NCBI GenBank assembly: GCA_050955065.1
Contig: JBPBQT010000311.1
Location: 1 to 9,935 of the forward strand
Source: Robbsia sp050955065
GTDB lineage: Bacteria; Pseudomonadota; Gammaproteobacteria; Burkholderiales; Burkholderiaceae
Length of the DNA stretch: 9,935 nt
Reading direction: 5' to 3'
Shown: positions 6,166 to 9,935 of the stretch, piece after piece
Numbering within the stretch: position 1 is the first letter of the stretch
How the letters are laid out: the number at the start of each line of letters is the position of its first letter
The notes under the pieces: generated by a model
The model's input: only the letters and a program-made list of their open reading frames with translations
What the model was told of the DNA's origin: nothing
Databases searched by the model: none
Program-made: the position numbers and the translations under genes

Positions 6166-6801
6166 TCACGTTCGGGTGCCGGCCCGTTCCCGCAACAGTT
6201 CTCCTATTGCAAGAATATCGGCACGGCACGCATCGATGAACGCGGCGTCGTGACTGACGAAGAGGACGAGTGTGTTCGACGAATGTTCGGCAATCCTGCG
6301 GGCCAGTATCCGGCGCGCCGCCTCGTCCAGGCCGTTGCTGGGTTCGTCGAGCAGAATCACCGGCGGCTCCCCGATCCATGCCGCGCACAGCAGGAACTTC
6401 TTTTGCGTGCCCAGTGACATGGCGCCGAAACGGGTCGCCAGATACCCGCCCAGCCCCCATTCTTCGGCATGATCGAGCGCACCGCGGACCGCGCACCGTT
6501 TCGCCTTCGCGACGAAATCGAGAAAGTCGCGCCCGGTGATGAAGTCATAGACGGGACTTTCGTCGGGCGCATAGGACAGGCGCCGGCGCGCGGCGGCGGA
6601 GGCGCGCGTCAGACTGAGGCCATCGATCAGAACGTCTCCCGCATCCGGGGCCAGGGCACCGGCGAACAGCGCCAGCAGCGTCGACTTGCCGCTGCCGTTG
6701 CGGCCTTGCAGTGCGTAGCGTCCCGCGCCGAGATGCCCCGTCGCGTCGCGGATGATCCACTGGCTGCCGAATGACTTGGACAGGTTTTTGAAATCCAGCA
6801 T
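6166..6801 (-). CDS. ABC transporter ATP-binding protein
   Basis: A 211-aa ATPase that would power the membrane protein encoded just upstream. Walker A is GRNGSGKST (33-41, Lys39). The signature region is MSLGTQKKF (128-136), a variant of LSGGQ. Walker B is VILLDEP (148-154, Glu153), the D-loop is SNGLD (155-159), and the switch His184 lies in FVSHD. The Q-loop position reads YAPDES (77-82), without Gln, as seen in several ABC-2 type exporter ATPases. The protein is short, with no C-terminal accessory domain. The start has a good AGGAA ribosome site 8 nt upstream that abuts the TGA of the permease, and only 12 nt separate the genes, so they are one translational unit. The family resembles exporters, but the cargo is unknown. 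It is the last intact gene of its operon. Confidence 0.9.
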   Translation of the reverse strand: MLDFKNLSKSFGSQWIIRDATGHLGAGRYALQGRNGSGKSTLLALFAGALAPDAGDVLIDGLSLTRASAAARRRLSYAPDESPVYDFITGRDFLDFVAKAKRCAVRGALDHAEEWGLGGYLATRFGAMSLGTQKKFLLCAAWIGEPPVILLDEPSNGLDEAARRILARRIAEHSSNTLVLFVSHDAAFIDACRADILAIGELLRERAGTRT

Positions 6802-6813
6802 GGCGACAATTCC

Positions 6814-8055
6814 TCAAGACGTCGCGGCCAGCGCGACCGCGGACCACGCGCCGACGACCAGAACGGCCAGCAATGGCGCCTGCCGCCCGCCATGCAGTAT
6901 CGGGAAACGCATCGCCACGAGCAGGCCTCCATAACCGGCCAGCAATGCGCACAGCGTGAGAATGCGGTGTGCCAGATGCGCCAGCAGTTCACCGAACAAA
7001 AGCGACGCCGGCAGTGCGCCGACGATCATCATGAACCCGATGTCCCGCCATTTCCAGAAGTGCGCGGGAAGCGGCAGGGTATTCAGATAGGCCGAAACGG
7101 GCGCGTGGGCGGTGTGCAGTGTCCGATACCAGCCCGTCAACACAAGTGCGAGGACGGCCAACGCCAGTGCCGCGGTTGGTATGGCGCGATCATCGAAAGC
7201 AAACGCGACAAGCAGGACATGGGCACCGGCCATGATGCCGAGCGCCGCCAATGCGCGAAGGAGCGAGGCAGGATGCGAGGCAAGCGCCTTGTATTGGATC
7301 CGCCATTCCGGGGGCAGCCATGACGACGACAGACGCGGCGGGCGCGATGCGCGGGATGGCGCACGAATGACAGCGTCACGCACGGACGCCCGGTTCAGCG
7401 TCCAGAGGCCCAGCACGAGCGAAGCGGCCAGCGTCATCCAGCATGCGAGCGCCGCGTCCTTTGCCAGGATCGCGCTGAGCGCGAGATCGCCGATGAGGAC
7501 GGGCACGATCGCGAACGGGCGGTGCTGCAGCAGGGCAAGCTGGGCCACCAGGGTCAGCGCGCTCAACGCACCGATTCCGGCCCAGAGCGCGGCACCCGCC
7601 GAGGAACCGAGCGTCGGCGCCATCGGCAGGGTGGCCGCCAGCGGCGCCAGCAGTACGGTATTGCCGACGACGAGCAGCGCAATGTCCGCCGCCAGGCGTT
7701 GATACAGGGTCAAGGGCAGCGTGCGCAAGTAGGGCGCGAAACCGCCTCCCGAAAGCGCCCGGCGTTGCAGGAAGATCCAGCCCCAGGCGACAAGCTGGAT
7801 GCAACCGATGCGCTCGAGATGCCAACCCATGTCGTGTCCGGTCTCGAATGCCCGCCATAGCGGGTAGGCGAGCAACAGCAGCAGCTTGGGGCCGGTCATG
7901 CCCATTGGCGCCAGCACGCCGGCCAACGCGAACCATTGCCAATGATGCAGCAGCATGCGGCGGGTGGCGGCAATCCACCCGCGCAGCCGCAGGCGGACGA
8001 GGTCGGATACGACGCAGTCGAATCTGGCTTGAGTAGCGATATCGTCAACTCCCAC
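6814..8055 (-). CDS. Polytopic membrane protein, probable ABC-2-like permease (413 aa)
   Basis: About 11-12 hydrophobic segments (roughly residues 40-68 as two, 84-98, 121-145, 155-177, 180-198, 203-220, 263-285, 291-309, 339-357, 364-382 and 393-411) and no signal peptide place it in the inner membrane. The ATPase gene follows after 12 nt, so it is almost certainly the membrane partner. The two halves share a motif: APYLRTLPLTLYQR at 107-120 and SAYLNTLPLPAHFW at 321-334, each followed by a membrane helix. This suggests an internal duplication, so one chain could supply both six-helix units of a transporter. A polar loop (222-262) joins the halves. The start is GTG at 8055 with a weak ribosome site. 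ATG34 is a possible alternative but would cut into the cytoplasmic start. I do not recognise a named family or cargo. Confidence 0.8.
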   Translation of the reverse strand: MGVDDIATQARFDCVVSDLVRLRLRGWIAATRRMLLHHWQWFALAGVLAPMGMTGPKLLLLLAYPLWRAFETGHDMGWHLERIGCIQLVAWGWIFLQRRALSGGGFAPYLRTLPLTLYQRLAADIALLVVGNTVLLAPLAATLPMAPTLGSSAGAALWAGIGALSALTLVAQLALLQHRPFAIVPVLIGDLALSAILAKDAALACWMTLAASLVLGLWTLNRASVRDAVIRAPSRASRPPRLSSSWLPPEWRIQYKALASHPASLLRALAALGIMAGAHVLLVAFAFDDRAIPTAALALAVLALVLTGWYRTLHTAHAPVSAYLNTLPLPAHFWKWRDIGFMMIVGALPASLLFGELLAHLAHRILTLCALLAGYGGLLVAMRFPILHGGRQAPLLAVLVVGAWSAVALAATS

Positions 8056-8101
8056 GCGGCGATCCGCCAGGGTCGGTCGGCAGGTTCGTCGTCACCATCC
8101 G

Positions 8102-8551
8102 TCAAAACCGGCGGAACAAATCGTCGATCGGATAGGGCAAGGCCAGTCCGGGCATGTCCTCGCGCGCGAAATACCGGGTGGACTTGGTTTCGTCGTCGGA
8201 CGGAACGCCGGCGCCGCCGGTGATCCGGCACTGAAACAACGTGACGACGTATTCAACCCTGTCGCCGCTCGGATAGGTGTACCGGAACGCCTGCCCGCCG
8301 AAGACGCCGAGGATGGCGTGAATGCTGATCGCATACCCGGTCTCCTCCATCACCTCCCGGGCGATCGCCTCCTGCGGACTCTCGCCCAATTCGATGCCAC
8401 CGGCCGGCAGGCTCCACGCCTCGCCCGACGATTTCTCCTGCAACAGCAGTCTGCCGGCGTCATCGTGAATCACGGCGCCGACGGACGGGCTCAGTATCCG
8501 TTCGTCGCCTACGCGTGTTCTCAGCCAACCCATGTAGCTCATATCGTTCAA
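8102..8551 (-). CDS. Nudix hydrolase
   Basis: A 149-aa cytosolic pyrophosphohydrolase of nucleoside-diphosphate-linked compounds. The Nudix box is perfect: Gly51-x5-Glu57-x7-Arg65-Glu66-Val-x-Glu69-Glu70-x-Gly72-Tyr73. It is preceded by the usual VGAVIHDDAGRLLLQEK strands (24-40) and WSLPAGG (46-52). The substrate cannot be told from the sequence. Translation probably begins at TTG (8551), overlapping the lysR stop as TTGA, with GGAGG only 4 nt upstream. The ATG at 8542 is 13 nt from that site and would remove three residues. The overlap implies translational coupling to lysR. The gene lies 46 nt before the permease. Grouping a Nudix enzyme with an ABC pair suggests a shared job, perhaps detoxification, but that is only an inference from position. 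Confidence 0.92.
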   Translation of the reverse strand: MNDMSYMGWLRTRVGDERILSPSVGAVIHDDAGRLLLQEKSSGEAWSLPAGGIELGESPQEAIAREVMEETGYAISIHAILGVFGGQAFRYTYPSGDRVEYVVTLFQCRITGGAGVPSDDETKSTRYFAREDMPGLALPYPIDDLFRRF

Positions 8552-9456
8552 GATGCCTCCGCTGCAGGACGGTCAAAAGTCTGCTGCGCAAAATCGAGAA
8601 ACACCCGGATGCGCGGCGCCAGATGCCGACGGCTGGCAAACACCGCGTACAGCGCGATCTCGTCGCACCGGTATTCCCGCAGACATTCGACGAGGGCACC
8701 GCTGCGCAGGTCCGCCTCGATATCCCAAAGCGCCTTCAACGCGAGCCCGCGTCCCTGGAGCGCCCAGTCATGGAGCACTTCGCCGCTCGCGGTCGACAAC
8801 GTGCCGCTGACGGGCACCTCGACGGGTGCGCCGTCTTTCAGCAGGCGCCACCGATCGAAAACGCGTTGACCCCGCACCAGACGGATGCAATCGTGTGCGG
8901 CCAGATCGGCGGGCGAACGCGGCGTGCCGCGGCGCGCCAGATAATCGGGCGACGCGACCACGAGTCGCCGGCTCGACAGCAGCTTCTTCGCGATCACGCC
9001 GGTGTCGGCCGGCAGACCGATGCGCAACGCGACGTCGAGATTGTCGTCGATCACGTCGAGACCGACATCCGACAGCACGAGGCGCACCTCGACCTCCGGG
9101 TAACGTTCGCAGAATGCCGTGATCATCGGCGCCACCTGCTTGCGGCCGATCTCCGACGGCGCGCCGACGCACAGCAGGCCGCGTGGCAGCCGCGACTGCG
9201 CGCTGGCCTCGGCTTCGGCGTCGTCGATGGCGCCGAGGATCGCGAGTATCCGTTCGTGGTAGCGCGTGCCCTCGGCGGTCAGCTCGAAGCGGCGCGAGGT
9301 ACGGGTGACCAGCCGCACGCCGAGGCGCCGCTCGAGCGCGGCGAGGCGCCGGCTCATCGCGGCCGGCGAGGCGTCGAGCGCGCGCGCCGCGGCGGACAGG
9401 CCGCCTGCCTCGATGATTTGCGAGAAAACTCGCATGTCGTTTACCTCGTCGACCAT
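8548..9456 (-). CDS. LysR-family transcriptional regulator
   Basis: A 302-aa DNA-binding regulator of normal length. The N-terminal winged helix-turn-helix spans about residues 8-65 (MRVFSQIIEAGGLSAAARAL, then SPAAMSRRLAALERRLGVRL). The effector-binding domain covers about 95-295 and ends with the conserved RRHLAPRIRVFLDF. Two starts are equally well supported: ATG 9456 with GAGG 7 nt upstream and ATG 9435 with GAGGT 7 nt upstream. Many relatives begin near the second. It is divergent from the oxidoreductase gene at 9576 across 119 bp, the classic LysR arrangement, so that gene and lysR itself are the likely targets. Its stop overlaps the Nudix gene (TTGA), so it may also lead the transcript for Nudix, permease and ATPase. 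The effector is unknown. Confidence 0.95.
   Translation of the reverse strand: MVDEVNDMRVFSQIIEAGGLSAAARALDASPAAMSRRLAALERRLGVRLVTRTSRRFELTAEGTRYHERILAILGAIDDAEAEASAQSRLPRGLLCVGAPSEIGRKQVAPMITAFCERYPEVEVRLVLSDVGLDVIDDNLDVALRIGLPADTGVIAKKLLSSRRLVVASPDYLARRGTPRSPADLAAHDCIRLVRGQRVFDRWRLLKDGAPVEVPVSGTLSTASGEVLHDWALQGRGLALKALWDIEADLRSGALVECLREYRCDEIALYAVFASRRHLAPRIRVFLDFAQQTFDRPAAEAS
8586..8625. repeat. Direct repeat, right copy (lysR 3' end)
   Basis: This lies inside the intact lysR gene, at the codons for the PRIRVFLDF motif. It is the partner of 6087-6126, with 36 of 40 bases identical and a 22-bp perfect core. Confidence 0.85.
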
Positions 9457-9575
9457 CGTCGCGCCTCATCTTTCCATCTGACGCAACGATTCTATCCGCT
9501 CAAAACGCTTTCCGCCGCACGAAACCTTGCGAATAATGCGTGCATCCATTTGCGAACGCTCCAACGGAATCCACC
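9457..9575. promoter_or_regulatory. Divergent lysR / oxidoreductase control region
   Basis: This 119-bp gap should hold both promoters and the LysR binding site. For the rightward gene, AATAAT (9532-9537) could be a -10 box, with TTTCCG (9509-9514) 17 bp upstream as a poor -35, which fits an activator-dependent promoter. TTGCGAA occurs twice in direct orientation (9527-9533 and 9550-9556), 23 bp apart. No clear T-N11-A LysR dyad was found. GGAA at 9566-9569 serves as the ribosome site of the oxidoreductase. Confidence 0.4.
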
Positions 9576-9935
9576 ATGAAAGCATTGCGATTTGACCGGC
9601 ATGGCGCGCCGGACGTCCTTTTCACCGCCGACGTACCGGCGCCCGTCGCCTCGGCCGACACCGCGATCGTCAAGGTGCTCGCCGCGTCGATCAATCCGAG
9701 CGACGTCAAGAACGTCGCCGGCCGGATGACCCAGACCACGCTGCCGCGCACGCCGGGACGCGACTATTCCGGGATCGTCGTCGACGGGCCGGCCGAATGG
9801 CTGGGCGCCGAGGTATGGGGCTCCGGCGACACCGGCTTCACGCAAGACGGATCGCATGCGGCGCTGATGGCGGTACCCGTCGCGAGCCTGCGTCGCAAAC
9901 CCGCGACGCTGTCGCACGAGGAGGCCGCATCGATC
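9576..9935 (+). CDS. MDR-family quinone oxidoreductase-like protein (5' part only)
   Basis: The first 120 codons of a medium-chain dehydrogenase/reductase, open to the window edge; the full protein would be about 320-340 aa. The N-terminal GroES-like domain shows the quinone-reductase pattern: KALRFDRHGAPDVL, then VKVLAASINPSDVKNVAGRM (33-52), LPRTPGRDYSGIVVDG (56-71) and the LSHEEAASI loop (112-120) before the NAD(P)-binding fold. It has SDVKN where zinc alcohol dehydrogenases carry the catalytic Cys, and RDYSG rather than GHE, so it is most likely zinc-independent and NADPH-dependent. GGAA lies 6 nt before the ATG. Divergence from lysR suggests induction by whatever that regulator senses. 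The catalytic Rossmann domain lies outside the window. Confidence 0.9.
   Translation, partial: MKALRFDRHGAPDVLFTADVPAPVASADTAIVKVLAASINPSDVKNVAGRMTQTTLPRTPGRDYSGIVVDGPAEWLGAEVWGSGDTGFTQDGSHAALMAVPVASLRRKPATLSHEEAASI

Noticed and set aside
8515..9579. 354-codon plus-strand frame over lysR reaching the divergent promoter
   Set aside because: Antisense shadow of lysR with low-complexity Arg-rich composition. The real plus-strand gene starts at 9576 in another frame.

Overview
The window is about 65% GC and reads like a Burkholderia-type betaproteobacterium. This is inferred from codon usage, from the AcnD/PrpF form of the 2-methylcitrate cycle, and from a LysR regulator divergent from an MDR-type oxidoreductase. 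Nothing in the window fixes the species.

Layout, left to right. 1-630 is a visibly less GC-rich stretch holding small minus-strand reading frames of unknown function, at least one of them a remnant. 631-4479 (minus) is the methylcitrate-cycle pair acnD-prpF. acnD is intact, but prpF is cut by an in-frame TAG at codon 165 while the rest of the gene stays open and well conserved. 4480-4630 is a control region: a near-consensus sigma-54 promoter sits 46 bp before acnD, with two 16-bp ATTTCA-N4-TGAAAT palindromes about 90-110 bp upstream of the predicted start of transcription. That is the architecture expected of an NtrC-class activator such as PrpR. No prpB, prpC or prpR is visible here. 4684-4930 is a frameshifted remnant of a YVTN/YncE-like beta-propeller gene. 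5089-5844 (minus) is an orphan protein with a 2-oxoglutarate/Fe(II) dioxygenase-like iron site.

6061-9456 is a minus-strand array. A LysR regulator overlaps a Nudix hydrolase gene by 4 bp, followed closely by a large membrane protein and an ABC ATPase, which look like a two-gene ABC transporter. Just beyond the ATPase lies a short remnant of the 3' end of a LysR gene, 36/40 identical at its core to the end of the intact LysR gene. The Nudix-permease-ATPase cassette is therefore bracketed by two LysR 3' ends. At the right edge an MDR-family quinone-reductase-like gene runs off the window, divergent from lysR and probably its target.

Working picture: acnD-prpF would act in propionate catabolism, turning 2-methylcitrate into 2-methyl-cis-aconitate, under sigma-54 control. 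The broken prpF, the beta-propeller remnant, the LysR remnant and the debris at the left edge indicate a locus reshaped by rearrangement and decay. No CRISPR array, tRNA, rRNA or intact insertion sequence was seen.
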